From Burkholderiaceae bacterium (lineage in GTDB: Bacteria > Pseudomonadota > Gammaproteobacteria > Burkholderiales > Burkholderiaceae_C): a DNA stretch of 37,959 nt. The translations under genes were made by a program, and so were the position numbers. Below the pieces are notes generated by a model that saw nothing but the letters and a program-made list of their open reading frames with translations, was not told where the DNA came from and did no database searches. The stretch lies in assembly GCA_017856435.1 (NCBI GenBank), contig JAFMFB010000023.1:1-37959 (forward strand). Reading direction: 5' to 3'. Shown one piece after another: positions 1 to 7,979 of this stretch (positions are counted from its first letter, which is position 1; each line of letters starts with the position of its first letter).

Positions 1-233
1 GGGTTTAAACACCTCTAGACTGGCCCACGGGCTTTAATTGGCCAAAAACCTTGATATTGATCAATTTCAGAAGTTCAGGGTTGATTAGTCTGTCAAGTTC
101 CAACAGCGCCGGGTCGTCTCCAGGTAGCGCCAGACAGATATTTGGCAAAGGGGATTGTTCCGCCGTCTGGCGTTGAACAAGTGCAAGCCTGGCTACGGCA
201 GGGTTCGCAACAGCAATAAGTGGAGGGGGGTAA
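1..233. other. Left-edge non-coding stretch upstream of the transporter gene
   Basis: I find no convincing gene in this stretch. All plus-strand frames are broken by stops. One minus-strand frame stays open from about 286 to 5 but has no plausible start codon and overlaps the beginning of the transporter gene, so I do not call it. The last bases before position 234 are a purine-rich run of G that can serve as ribosome binding site for the transporter. A promoter or the tail of an upstream adhesin/TolC locus could lie further left, outside the window. Confidence 0.5.
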
Positions 234-2402
234 ATGTCATTTAGCCAGAGCTCATCTTCTGAGGTGACGACTGTTGTGGCCGGTTCTCAGCATGATGAGT
301 TGCTCAATTGCCTTTTGATTCTGGCGCGTAGCCACGGCGAAACCCTGACCCGAGATGCCGCACTGGCAGGCTTGCCGATAGAAGGCGGTCGATTGTCGCC
401 TTCCTTGTTTGAGCGCGCTGCCAAGCGAGCAGGCTTGAGCAGCCGAATTGTCTATTCGCCCATCAAACAACTTCGGGCCGAACTGTTGCCCGCAGTTCTT
501 CTGTTGCAGGACGAGCATGCCTGCCTGCTGCTGGATCGATCGGCTGACGGCAAGACCTTGCGTGTGGTGTACCCGGAGTTGGGAGAGTCGCCAGTGGAAG
601 TGCCGCTGGTCGACATCGAGGCCAATTACATCGGACGTACTATCTACGCCCGCCCTCGCATGCGCTTTGATGCCCGCAGCCCACAAGTGCGTACTAGCCG
701 CCACGGCCACTGGTTCTGGGGCGTGATCGCCGAGAATGGGCTGCTCTACCGCGATGTGCTTCTGGCAGCCTTCTTGGCCAATCTGTTTGCCCTGGGCCTG
801 CCCATGTTCACCATGAATGTGTACGACCGGGTGGTGCCCAACCAAGCCTTTGACACACTGTGGGTGCTGGCTTCTGGCCTGTGTATTCTGATTGTGGGTG
901 ATCTGCTGCTACGCACCATGCGCGGGCGCTTTGTTGATCTGGCCAGCAGCCGGGCTGATGTCAAGTTGTCGGCCTACATCATGGAGCGCGTCCTTGGCAC
1001 CCGCATGGAGCAGCGGCCCGTGTCGGCCGGCTCTTTTGCCGCCAATATGCGCTCCTTCGAATCAGTGCGCGACTTTATTGGTTCTGCCACTGTGGTGGCT
1101 TTTATTGACCTTCCCTTTGGCCTGATCTTCATGGTGGTGATCGGTTGGATCGCCTGGCCGATGCTGATCCCCCTGGTGGCCGGTGCCCTGTTACTGCTGT
1201 TATTTGCGCTGACCGTGCAGCACCGCATGCATGAGTTGGCTGAGACCACTTACCGCGCTGGTGCCCAACGCAACGCCACCCTGGTGGAGGGGTTGGTGGG
1301 TTTTGAAACCGTCAAGGCGCTGGGGGCGGAAGGACCGATCCAGAACAAATGGGAAAAAAGTGCCGCCTTGCTGGCGCGTGTAGGGACTCAATTGCGCTTC
1401 TTGTCCACCTTGGCCAGCAACAGCTCGGCCTTTGTGCAGCAGGTCATCACCATGTCCATTATTGTGGTGGGGGTCTATCTGATCGGTGAAAAGATGCTGA
1501 CCCTGGGTGGTCTGATTGCCTGCTCCATGCTGGCCTCACGCGCCATGGCACCAGTAGGGCAGGTGGCTGGTCTGCTGGTGCAGTACCACACGGCGGCGAC
1601 AGCGCTGACCTCGCTCAACGAGATGATGAACCGCGAAGTCGAACGCCCGGCAGATGCCAACTTCATCGCGCGTGGCAACTTGCAGGGGGCGATCGAGTTT
1701 CGTGATGTCAGCTTCACCTACCCCGGACAGCAGACACCTTCGCTGCGCAATGTCAGCTTCAAGATCCAGCCGGGCGAAAAAGTGGCGTTGCTGGGTCGAA
1801 TTGGCTGCGGCAAGACCACCCTGCAGAAATTGATACTGGGACTTTACCGGCCCAGCTCAGGGGCAGTGCTGATTGATGGCATCGATCAGCGCCAGTTGGA
1901 CCCAGCCGAGATGCGGCGCCAGATCGGCTATGTGCAGCAAGATGTGATGTTGTTTTACGGCACCTTGCGTGACAACATCACCATGGGCGCTCCGCTGGCC
2001 GATGACGCTGCGGTGCTCAAAGCCGCAGGCATTGCCGGTATTTTGGACCTGGTCAATACCCACCCGCAGGGCTTTGACATGCTCGTCGGCGAGCGCGGGG
2101 AGTCGCTCTCGGGCGGTCAGCGCCAAGGCGTGGCCATTGCTCGAGCGGTGATCAATGATCCCCGTATTCTGTTGCTTGATGAGCCCACCGCCTCCATGGA
2201 CCATTCCAGCGAAGAGGATGTCAAAAAACGGCTCAAGGAGTTTGCTCCGGGCAAAACGGTGGTGCTGATCAGCCACCGCACCGCCTTGCTTGACTTGGTG
2301 GATCGCATCATTGTGATTGACGCTGGCCGCATTGTTGCTGACGGACCCAAGGAACAGGTCGTCATGGCCCTGCGTCAGGGTCGCATTGGAAAGGCCGCAT
2401 GA
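234..2402 (+). CDS. lapB: Type I secretion ABC transporter (permease/ATPase), LapB-like
   Basis: This 722-residue inner-membrane ABC exporter would energise one-step secretion of a large RTX-type adhesin. The N-terminal ~130 residues look like a C39-peptidase-like domain. The position expected for the catalytic Cys appears to be Glu22 (context HDELLNC), so it probably recognises substrate without cleaving, as in HlyB and LapB. Hydrophobic membrane segments lie between about residues 165 and 430. The C-terminal ATPase has Walker A (GRIGCGKTT, ~residue 522), signature LSGGQRQ (~625) and Walker B ILLLDEP (~645). The stop overlaps the start of the next gene (ATGA), so the two are translationally coupled. 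The LapB assignment, rather than a generic toxin exporter, rests on the lapG and lapD genes nearby. The adhesin itself is not in the window. Confidence 0.9.
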   Translation: MSFSQSSSSEVTTVVAGSQHDELLNCLLILARSHGETLTRDAALAGLPIEGGRLSPSLFERAAKRAGLSSRIVYSPIKQLRAELLPAVLLLQDEHACLLLDRSADGKTLRVVYPELGESPVEVPLVDIEANYIGRTIYARPRMRFDARSPQVRTSRHGHWFWGVIAENGLLYRDVLLAAFLANLFALGLPMFTMNVYDRVVPNQAFDTLWVLASGLCILIVGDLLLRTMRGRFVDLASSRADVKLSAYIMERVLGTRMEQRPVSAGSFAANMRSFESVRDFIGSATVVAFIDLPFGLIFMVVIGWIAWPMLIPLVAGALLLLLFALTVQHRMHELAETTYRAGAQRNATLVEGLVGFETVKALGAEGPIQNKWEKSAALLARVGTQLRFLSTLASNSSAFVQQVITMSIIVVGVYLIGEKMLTLGGLIACSMLASRAMAPVGQVAGLLVQYHTAATALTSLNEMMNREVERPADANFIARGNLQGAIEFRDVSFTYPGQQTPSLRNVSFKIQPGEKVALLGRIGCGKTTLQKLILGLYRPSSGAVLIDGIDQRQLDPAEMRRQIGYVQQDVMLFYGTLRDNITMGAPLADDAAVLKAAGIAGILDLVNTHPQGFDMLVGERGESLSGGQRQGVAIARAVINDPRILLLDEPTASMDHSSEEDVKKRLKEFAPGKTVVLISHRTALLDLVDRIIVIDAGRIVADGPKEQVVMALRQGRIGKAA

Positions 2403-3817
2403 TGGCCGAAATCAACGAAAATCAGTTCCAGAAAATCGCCGCCGGGGTGGAGCAGGCAGGCAAGCTCACCCCCAAGCCGATAAAGCGCGCGGTGGAAAAA
2501 ATCTCCACCCCCATGGGTGAGACCCATCTGGACTGGGCCAGCGACGCTGATTGGGCCCACTTGCAGCAAGAGCCATTGCGAGCACGCCGCCTGTTGCGGC
2601 TTGCCGCCTTGATTTTGTTGTTGCTCTTGGTCTGGGCCGGCGTTAGCCCGATCGACGAGGTCACCCGTGGTGAGGCGCGGGTGGTGCCCACCAGCCAGGT
2701 GCAGATTGTGCAGAGTGTGGACGGTGGCGTGCTGGAAGAAATTTTGGTGCGCGAGGGCCAACATGTGGAAGCTGGTCAGATGCTGGCTCGGGTTGATACC
2801 ACCCGTTTTGCATCCAATCTGGGTGAAAGTCGCGCCACTCAATTGGCCATGGAGGCCAAGTCACTCCGTCTGCGCGCGCTGACCCAGGGGACAGCTTTCA
2901 ATCCTTCGGCCAAACTGGAGCGGGAAGCCCCGGATATTGTGGCGCACGAGCGGCGTCTCTACGAGTCCCGTCGGGTTGAACTTGACGCTCAACTGGCCGT
3001 TGCACAAAACCAATTGGTGCAACGTCAGCAGGAAATCAACGAGGTTCGTGCGCGGCGGGAACAAGCTGAGCGAGGTCTGGAGCTGGCCCAAAAAGAACTC
3101 GCGTCGACAAGGCCTTTGGTTAGCACCGGCGCTGTTTCGGAAGTGGAAGTCATTCGGCTAGAGCGCGAAGTGGCTCGCCTGCGCGGTGACCGGGAGCAGG
3201 CCATCGCGCAAATCTCCCGGGTCCAGGCGGCCATCGCCGAAGCTCAACGACGAATCGACGAAGTGCGGCTGACAGCCCGAAACCAGATGAGCGCCGAACT
3301 TTCCGAAACCCTGGGCAAGCTCAGGTCTGGCAGCGAAAGCGGCAAGGCGCTGGAAGACAAGGTGGTCAAGGCCGATTTGAAATCGCCGGTGCGCGGCACT
3401 GTCAAGCGACTGCTGGTGCCGACTGTGGGTGCCGTGCTTCAGCCCGGCAAAGAGGTGTTTGAGGTGGTACCCACCGACGATGCATTGATCCTTGAAGTGC
3501 GTATCACCCCGCGCGACATTGCTTTTTTGCGGCCAAAACAAGAGGCCCTGGTCAAGTTCACCGCCTATGACTACGCCCTTTACGGCGGGCTCAAGGCCGA
3601 TGTTGAGACCATCGGCGCCGACTCGGTGCTCGATGACAAGGGAAACGCCTTCTACATCGTTCGGGTGCGCACCCGTGCCTCAACTTTGGGTGAGAACCTG
3701 CCCATCATCCCCGGCATGGTGGCCCAGGTGGACATCCTGACGGGAAAGAAGACAGTGCTCACTTACCTTCTAAAGCCTGTACTTAGGGCAAAGTCGAATG
3801 CCATGTCGGAGCGTTAG
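2399..3817 (+). CDS. lapC: HlyD-family type I secretion membrane-fusion protein, LapC-like
   Basis: This 472-residue periplasmic adaptor would connect the ABC exporter to a TolC-like outer-membrane channel. After a ~60-residue cytoplasmic N-terminus there is one membrane anchor (leucine-rich, about residues 63-82). A biotinyl-lipoyl-like half follows (SVDGGVLEEILVREGQHVEAG), then a long charged coiled coil (~residues 180-310), the second lipoyl half and a beta-barrel end (IPGMVAQVDILTGKKT), which is the standard HlyD order. The start overlaps the stop of the transporter. ATG codons at 2399 and 2402 are both possible starts. Two bases separate its stop from the next ATG, so transporter, adaptor and regulator form one transcription unit. 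The length is normal for the family. Confidence 0.9.
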   Translation: MMAEINENQFQKIAAGVEQAGKLTPKPIKRAVEKISTPMGETHLDWASDADWAHLQQEPLRARRLLRLAALILLLLLVWAGVSPIDEVTRGEARVVPTSQVQIVQSVDGGVLEEILVREGQHVEAGQMLARVDTTRFASNLGESRATQLAMEAKSLRLRALTQGTAFNPSAKLEREAPDIVAHERRLYESRRVELDAQLAVAQNQLVQRQQEINEVRARREQAERGLELAQKELASTRPLVSTGAVSEVEVIRLEREVARLRGDREQAIAQISRVQAAIAEAQRRIDEVRLTARNQMSAELSETLGKLRSGSESGKALEDKVVKADLKSPVRGTVKRLLVPTVGAVLQPGKEVFEVVPTDDALILEVRITPRDIAFLRPKQEALVKFTAYDYALYGGLKADVETIGADSVLDDKGNAFYIVRVRTRASTLGENLPIIPGMVAQVDILTGKKTVLTYLLKPVLRAKSNAMSER

Positions 3818-3819
3818 CC

Positions 3820-4491
3820 ATGGGGCTGCATTATTTCCTGGCCTCGTCGATTAGCAAGCCGCCAATTTCTCCATCCGAGCGCTGGCGGCTGGCATTCCCT
3901 GATGGCAAATGGAGCAACTGGGCCTCGATCAAGTCCAAGTCCAAGTCTGGCGATGTGATCTGGCTACCAGTCTTGCACGCGGACTGGATGAGCAAGCTCA
4001 GCCAGCTGCTCAAGGCCGAGCCCGGCCGACGTGTGGTGGTGCTCAGCCCGTTGCCCTATGACGCCGAGGGTCTGCGCGCCATCAATTTGGGGGCACAAGG
4101 CTACTGTCATCTGCATGCCGTACCCGAATTGCTTCGCGATGTGGGCCAGGCGGCTGAAAGCGGGGCGTTGTGGATTGGCCCGGAGCTGGTGGAGCGCATT
4201 GTGGCGGCCACCCGCGATCTGCTGGGCCGCGCCGGGCCAGCGGCTACCGAGACCTTGCCCGAACCTGATTTGTCAGCCCTGTCCCCACGTGAAGTTGAGG
4301 TGGCACGCGCGGTGTCCGAAGGCAAGACCAACAAGGAAGTGGCCAGAGTGCTGGATATTTCTGAGCGCACCGTCAAGGCGCATCTGGGCGCTGTCTTTGA
4401 AAAACTGGGCGTACGGGATCGGGTGCAGCTGGTGCTCCATCTTTCTGCTGGGAACCATGCCCTACACCTGGCCGGTCAACCCCATAATTGA
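3820..4491 (+). CDS. LuxR/NarL-type regulator with degenerate receiver domain
   Basis: This is a 223-residue DNA-binding regulator. The C-terminus (~residues 150-215) is a clear LuxR-type helix-turn-helix (LSPREVEVARAVSEGKTNKE, then ISERTVKAHL). The N-terminal ~130 residues have receiver-like spacing, but the normal phospho-acceptor segment reads GDVIWLPVL, with no Asp at the expected strand end. The conserved Lys region reads GAQGYCHLH. It is therefore probably a pseudo-receiver that does not take a phosphate from a histidine kinase, and no kinase gene is adjacent. It starts two bases after the adaptor stop, so it is co-expressed with the secretion genes, and control of the adhesin locus is a natural guess. 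A small in-frame six-base repeat (AAGTCC) encodes Lys-Ser repeats near residue 38. Confidence 0.8.
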   Translation: MGLHYFLASSISKPPISPSERWRLAFPDGKWSNWASIKSKSKSGDVIWLPVLHADWMSKLSQLLKAEPGRRVVVLSPLPYDAEGLRAINLGAQGYCHLHAVPELLRDVGQAAESGALWIGPELVERIVAATRDLLGRAGPAATETLPEPDLSALSPREVEVARAVSEGKTNKEVARVLDISERTVKAHLGAVFEKLGVRDRVQLVLHLSAGNHALHLAGQPHN

Positions 4492-4499
4492 ACTAAACC

Positions 4500-4874
4500 A
4501 TGGAAAGTCCCGCCACCTCTCTTTACGTCATGCGAGATTCGCAAGGCCAGATCGTGCGCCTGGCGCGACAGCTCAGCGCGGCTGAACTGGCCTCAGAGCC
4601 AGGTTGGCTACTGGCCTCAAGCACCGACCCCGATGTCCAGACGTTTTTGCAGGGGCTTTATGGCGCAGGCAACCCACTGAGTGCCAGTGATGCCGGGTTG
4701 GCTCGAGTCACTGAGGACCTGATTGAGGTGCTGATTGACCGAGGCGTCATTCAGTTCACTGATTTGCCAGCAGCCGCGCAGGCCAAGCTGCTGGAGCGCC
4801 GCCAAACCCGCAACACCCTGGGCCGGCGGCTCCAGCTATTGGCGGATGACCAGGGAGAGAGCGAGACGGTCTGA
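4500..4874 (+). CDS. Conserved hypothetical protein at the end of the adhesin-secretion operon
   Basis: This 124-residue soluble protein has no signal peptide or membrane segment. From memory it resembles small proteins that databases of Pseudomonas and relatives label 'tryptophan synthase subunit beta like'. I consider that name uninformative, because nothing in the sequence suggests a PLP enzyme. The likely conserved core is in the second half (EDLIEVLIDRGVIQFTDLP, followed by a basic helix AKLLERRQTR). It begins eight bases after the stop of the LuxR-type gene and is the last gene of the plus-strand Lap run. Its function is unknown; a cytoplasmic helper or regulator of the adhesin system is only an inference from position. 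Confidence 0.7.
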   Translation: MESPATSLYVMRDSQGQIVRLARQLSAAELASEPGWLLASSTDPDVQTFLQGLYGAGNPLSASDAGLARVTEDLIEVLIDRGVIQFTDLPAAAQAKLLERRQTRNTLGRRLQLLADDQGESETV

Positions 4875-4908
4875 GGCTTGGTACCCATCTGCGGATCGCA
4901 ATGAACAC

Positions 4909-4928
4909 GCACTTGACGTGCTCTTTTT
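4909..4928 (+). terminator. Weak hairpin plus T-run after the Lap secretion operon
   Basis: A short GCAC/GTGC stem (4909-4912 with 4918-4921) is followed directly by TCTTTTT. It lies 35 bases after the last plus-strand gene and before the convergent transglycosylase stop. The four-pair stem is short, so this is a tentative terminator. Confidence 0.3.
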
Positions 4929-4954
4929 ATTGAGGTGATCTGAACGCGATTTTG

Positions 4955-6019
4955 TCAGCGCATGGAAGTGGCCAGCCACCCCGGCGCTTGTACCAGCCGT
5001 TCATCGAAGGTGTGCTGGGCCTTGCCATACAGCCCCAAAATCCGCTGCACATAGTGGCGGGTCTCGTTGAACGGGGGTACCCCGTGATACTGATCAACCC
5101 GGCCTTCACCCGCGTTGTAGGCGGCCAGTGCGTAGGGCAGGTTGCCGCGGTAATAAGCCAGAAGCCAACGCAGGTAGCGCATACCGCCCCGTAGATTTTG
5201 GGTGGCGTCAAAGGCGTTTTTCACATTGAAGCGCGCAGCCGTGTCGGGGATGAGCTGCATCAGACCCTGCGCCTGCTTGGGTGAGCGGGCATTGGATTCA
5301 AAGTTCGATTCGGCCGCGATGACGGCCAGCACCAGCTTGGGATCGAGTTCGTGCCAGGCGCTGAGCTTGGTGGCCAGCGGCACGATCCAGCGCTTGTGCT
5401 GCGGTAGCTGGCTGACCAGCTTGTCGATGCCGGCCCCGTCTGCTGCGCCCAGCTCAATGCGCAGACCATTGAATTCTGCTGTCCTGATGGTTCCCGTATC
5501 TGGCTCTGCTGCGGTGGCTAGGGGCAGCGGGGCTTTTTTGGGCAGCGCCGCATGGGTCATGCACCCGGGCAGTTCGCTGGAGGTGAACTCAATGGTCTCC
5601 AGCATGCGTGCAGCCTGGGTGTGGCCGCGTGAGCCTGCCAGCGAAAACAGGGCGGCCGCCAAAGCGCGGTCTTCGGCTACGCCCTGGCCAAAGGCGTACA
5701 ACATGCCCAGGCGGTATTGCCCCTCGATGCTGCCCAGGCTGGCCGCCTGACAGTAGCGCAGCGCAGCTTGCCAGGCACCCTGCACCGGGTTGTCCAACTC
5801 TTCCAGCGCATTGCCTTGCGCCAGCAAGTTGCGCAGGGCAGGCGGCTCGGCGTCGAGCACAAGTTGGGGCGTGGGCAGCAAAGCTGCACCAGAGGGTGCC
5901 CCGTTCAGAACACCCGTTGGGGCTGCATTGGCCAAGCCGTGAAACAAGCCAGCGCCAGCCAGCAAACCGCAGACCAACCCGCTCAGCAGACCGGTGGGGA
6001 GCTGGCGGCCAGTTCTCAT
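4955..6019 (-). CDS. Sel1-repeat/SLT lytic transglycosylase
   Basis: This 354-residue exported peptidoglycan-cleaving enzyme starts with a hydrophobic signal-like segment (~residues 8-32). Next come Sel1-type helical repeats (~80-140; YRLGMLYAFGQGVAEDRALA), a linker, and a C-terminal SLT domain (~215-330). The catalytic Glu is Glu237 in AAESNFESNARSPKQAQGLM, and the family motifs LMQL and YNAGEG (301-306) are present. It would act on murein in the periplasm. Its ATG overlaps the lapD stop by four bases, so it is very probably co-translated with lapD and lapG. This suggests wall remodelling linked to adhesin export or anchoring, which is an inference. General cell-wall turnover is the alternative. 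Confidence 0.85.
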   Translation of the reverse strand: MRTGRQLPTGLLSGLVCGLLAGAGLFHGLANAAPTGVLNGAPSGAALLPTPQLVLDAEPPALRNLLAQGNALEELDNPVQGAWQAALRYCQAASLGSIEGQYRLGMLYAFGQGVAEDRALAAALFSLAGSRGHTQAARMLETIEFTSSELPGCMTHAALPKKAPLPLATAAEPDTGTIRTAEFNGLRIELGAADGAGIDKLVSQLPQHKRWIVPLATKLSAWHELDPKLVLAVIAAESNFESNARSPKQAQGLMQLIPDTAARFNVKNAFDATQNLRGGMRYLRWLLAYYRGNLPYALAAYNAGEGRVDQYHGVPPFNETRHYVQRILGLYGKAQHTFDERLVQAPGWLATSMR

Positions 6020-7938
6020 CCGGTAACTCCTGGCCCGGTGGCGCCGTCAAAGCCCAGCTCAGCCAGCAAGGACAAATCGTCCATGCTTTCCACGCCCAGG
6101 GCGATGACGACAATGCCCAGGGCGTGGGCCATGTTGTTGAGGCCGCGCAGCATTTCCTGGTTGCCAGGGTTTTGAGCCAGGCCGCGTACATAGCTGGGGT
6201 GAACCTTGATGTAATCCAGCCCCAGACTGGCAAGCTTGTCACTTTCGGCAAAACGTTGGCCAAAGTACTCGATGCCTACCCGACAACCCAGTGCCTTGAG
6301 GCTGCGTGCCAGGTCGCGGAAGGCTTCAAACTGACGGAACACGCCATATTCGGGCACTTCAAACAAGAGCCGCTTGCACAGAACCGGGAATTCCTGCAAG
6401 AGGATGAGCAACTGGTTGCGGAAGTTGAAGTCTGCAATGGTCTCGGCAGAAAGGTTGACCGCCACATCACCAACGCTTCTTTGCAGGTGGTCGATGGCCA
6501 GTCTGACAACACTCAGGTCAATCGGTGCCGTCAGGTTGAGCTTAGCAGCCATGGGCATGAAGTCGCCGGCAGACAGCAGCGGCTCACCCGACTTGACGCT
6601 CAGGCGGATCACGCCTTCCTGATGCAGTGTGTTGGTAGTCCCCTTGGCACCCCCTACCACTGGGAAGAAGACCAGGCTGAGCTGACCGCCTTCCACAGCC
6701 TCGCTCAGCAGGGTGCGCCATTGCTCGGCCGGCACATTGATGCGGTGGCCCGTGTCTTCGAACGCGTGCCAGCTGTTGGGGCCTTTGGCTTGGGCCTGCG
6801 CCAGTGCCTGATCCACCTGGGTAAGCACCTGCCCCGGGGTCTGCTGGCGACGGTACGGCACCGCGGCCAGGTGAAACAAATCAGGATAGAGGGCACCCCA
6901 TTTAGGGAGCCAGGCCAGTTGAAGCGCTGCATGAATATCTTGTGCGGCAGCCTGGGCTGATTCCTGCGTGGGGCAGATCACGGCAAATTCGCCACCCTTG
7001 ATGCGGCCGGCGCGCTGGCCAGGCCGATCGTTGCCGGTGTCATACAGCGTTTTGCCCAATTGCCGCAACATTTCGTCTGTTTGCTGGTGTCCCAGCTTGG
7101 TATTGATCTCATCCAGCGGGGCTAGGCGCACCACCACCAGACTGCCCACCGAGCCATACTGCTCGCTCGAGAGGATGTCACTGAAGTGGGAGAGGAAGTA
7201 GTCACGCGTGGCCAGCCCGGTGACTGGGTCATGGTTGACGCGCTGGCGTAATCCCTCCAGGCGCGAAGCCTCCTCGGCAAACATGGTCTTGAGGCGGCCC
7301 ACCATGTCGTTCATGGCCCGGGTCACGGCGCGCATTTCAGGGGTGCGCGGCTCGGCGACGGTCAGGAAGCGACGCTCGGCAATTGCGTGGGCCTGTTCCA
7401 CAACGTTAGTAAGCGGCCGGGTGATGATGCGGATGGCCAAGGTTCCAATGGCGCCGGCGGCCAGGCTACCCAGCACAAACCAGGCCAACAACTCTAATGT
7501 GCCTTCCCACAGGCTTTTGTAGGCGTATTGGTCATGGCTGGCCAGCGTCAGGGTGCCAAATTGTTTCCAGCCATCCTGGATCAGGGCCCGGCCAGGTTCG
7601 GCGTGAATCGGGATCAACCTGGCAAACCAGAGCGGCGCGCCTTCGAGCTCGCCTTGATAGACCTTCTCGATCATGGTCCGACCCTGAGGCGAGGTGATGC
7701 GGATAAAACGGTAGTGGCCGGCATCAAACTGGGCAGCTACCTGGAGCTCGACAGTGACAGGGTCTTTGTCAAGTTGGGTGAGCGAGAGGGCCAGGGAGGT
7801 GGCGTTGTCGATGTTCTTGACCTGTAGCTGCTGCTCTAGGTAGTGGCGTGCTGACAAGACGCTGACGATCAGGCTACCCCCAAACGCCAGGGTCATGGCC
7901 AATACGATCGCTATCCAAAGTTGTTTGATGAGTGACAT
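6016..7938 (-). CDS. lapD: LapD-like c-di-GMP receptor with degenerate GGDEF and EAL domains
   Basis: This 640-residue inner-membrane signalling protein has TM1 at ~7-30 and a periplasmic LapD/MoxY-type domain containing PLWFARL (Trp104, the kind of residue LapD uses to capture LapG). TM2 (~147-170), a HAMP domain and a linker helix follow, then the GGDEF and EAL domains. Both catalytic sites are broken. The GGDEF motif reads KGGEF (~residue 314) and the EAL segment reads HQEGVIRL (~440). The usual DDFG reads EYFG. This is the receptor pattern rather than an enzyme. In the Pseudomonas model, c-di-GMP bound to the EAL domain makes the periplasmic part hold LapG, so the adhesin stays on the surface. 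A GGGAG-like ribosome site precedes the ATG. It lies 41 bases after lapG. Confidence 0.9.
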   Translation of the reverse strand: MSLIKQLWIAIVLAMTLAFGGSLIVSVLSARHYLEQQLQVKNIDNATSLALSLTQLDKDPVTVELQVAAQFDAGHYRFIRITSPQGRTMIEKVYQGELEGAPLWFARLIPIHAEPGRALIQDGWKQFGTLTLASHDQYAYKSLWEGTLELLAWFVLGSLAAGAIGTLAIRIITRPLTNVVEQAHAIAERRFLTVAEPRTPEMRAVTRAMNDMVGRLKTMFAEEASRLEGLRQRVNHDPVTGLATRDYFLSHFSDILSSEQYGSVGSLVVVRLAPLDEINTKLGHQQTDEMLRQLGKTLYDTGNDRPGQRAGRIKGGEFAVICPTQESAQAAAQDIHAALQLAWLPKWGALYPDLFHLAAVPYRRQQTPGQVLTQVDQALAQAQAKGPNSWHAFEDTGHRINVPAEQWRTLLSEAVEGGQLSLVFFPVVGGAKGTTNTLHQEGVIRLSVKSGEPLLSAGDFMPMAAKLNLTAPIDLSVVRLAIDHLQRSVGDVAVNLSAETIADFNFRNQLLILLQEFPVLCKRLLFEVPEYGVFRQFEAFRDLARSLKALGCRVGIEYFGQRFAESDKLASLGLDYIKVHPSYVRGLAQNPGNQEMLRGLNNMAHALGIVVIALGVESMDDLSLLAELGFDGATGPGVTG

Positions 7939-7979
7939 AGTGTGTCTCCCGGAAGATCCAAGTTAGGTGTTATCGACCA

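Noticed and set aside
5-286. Open minus-strand frame of about 94 codons at the left edge
   Set aside because: It has no ATG, GTG or TTG in a sensible place, overlaps the start of the well-supported transporter gene and shows no family features.
5608-6960. 450-codon plus-strand open frame opposite lapD and the transglycosylase
   Set aside because: It is an antisense shadow of two clearly recognised minus-strand genes. Its translation has no domain signature.
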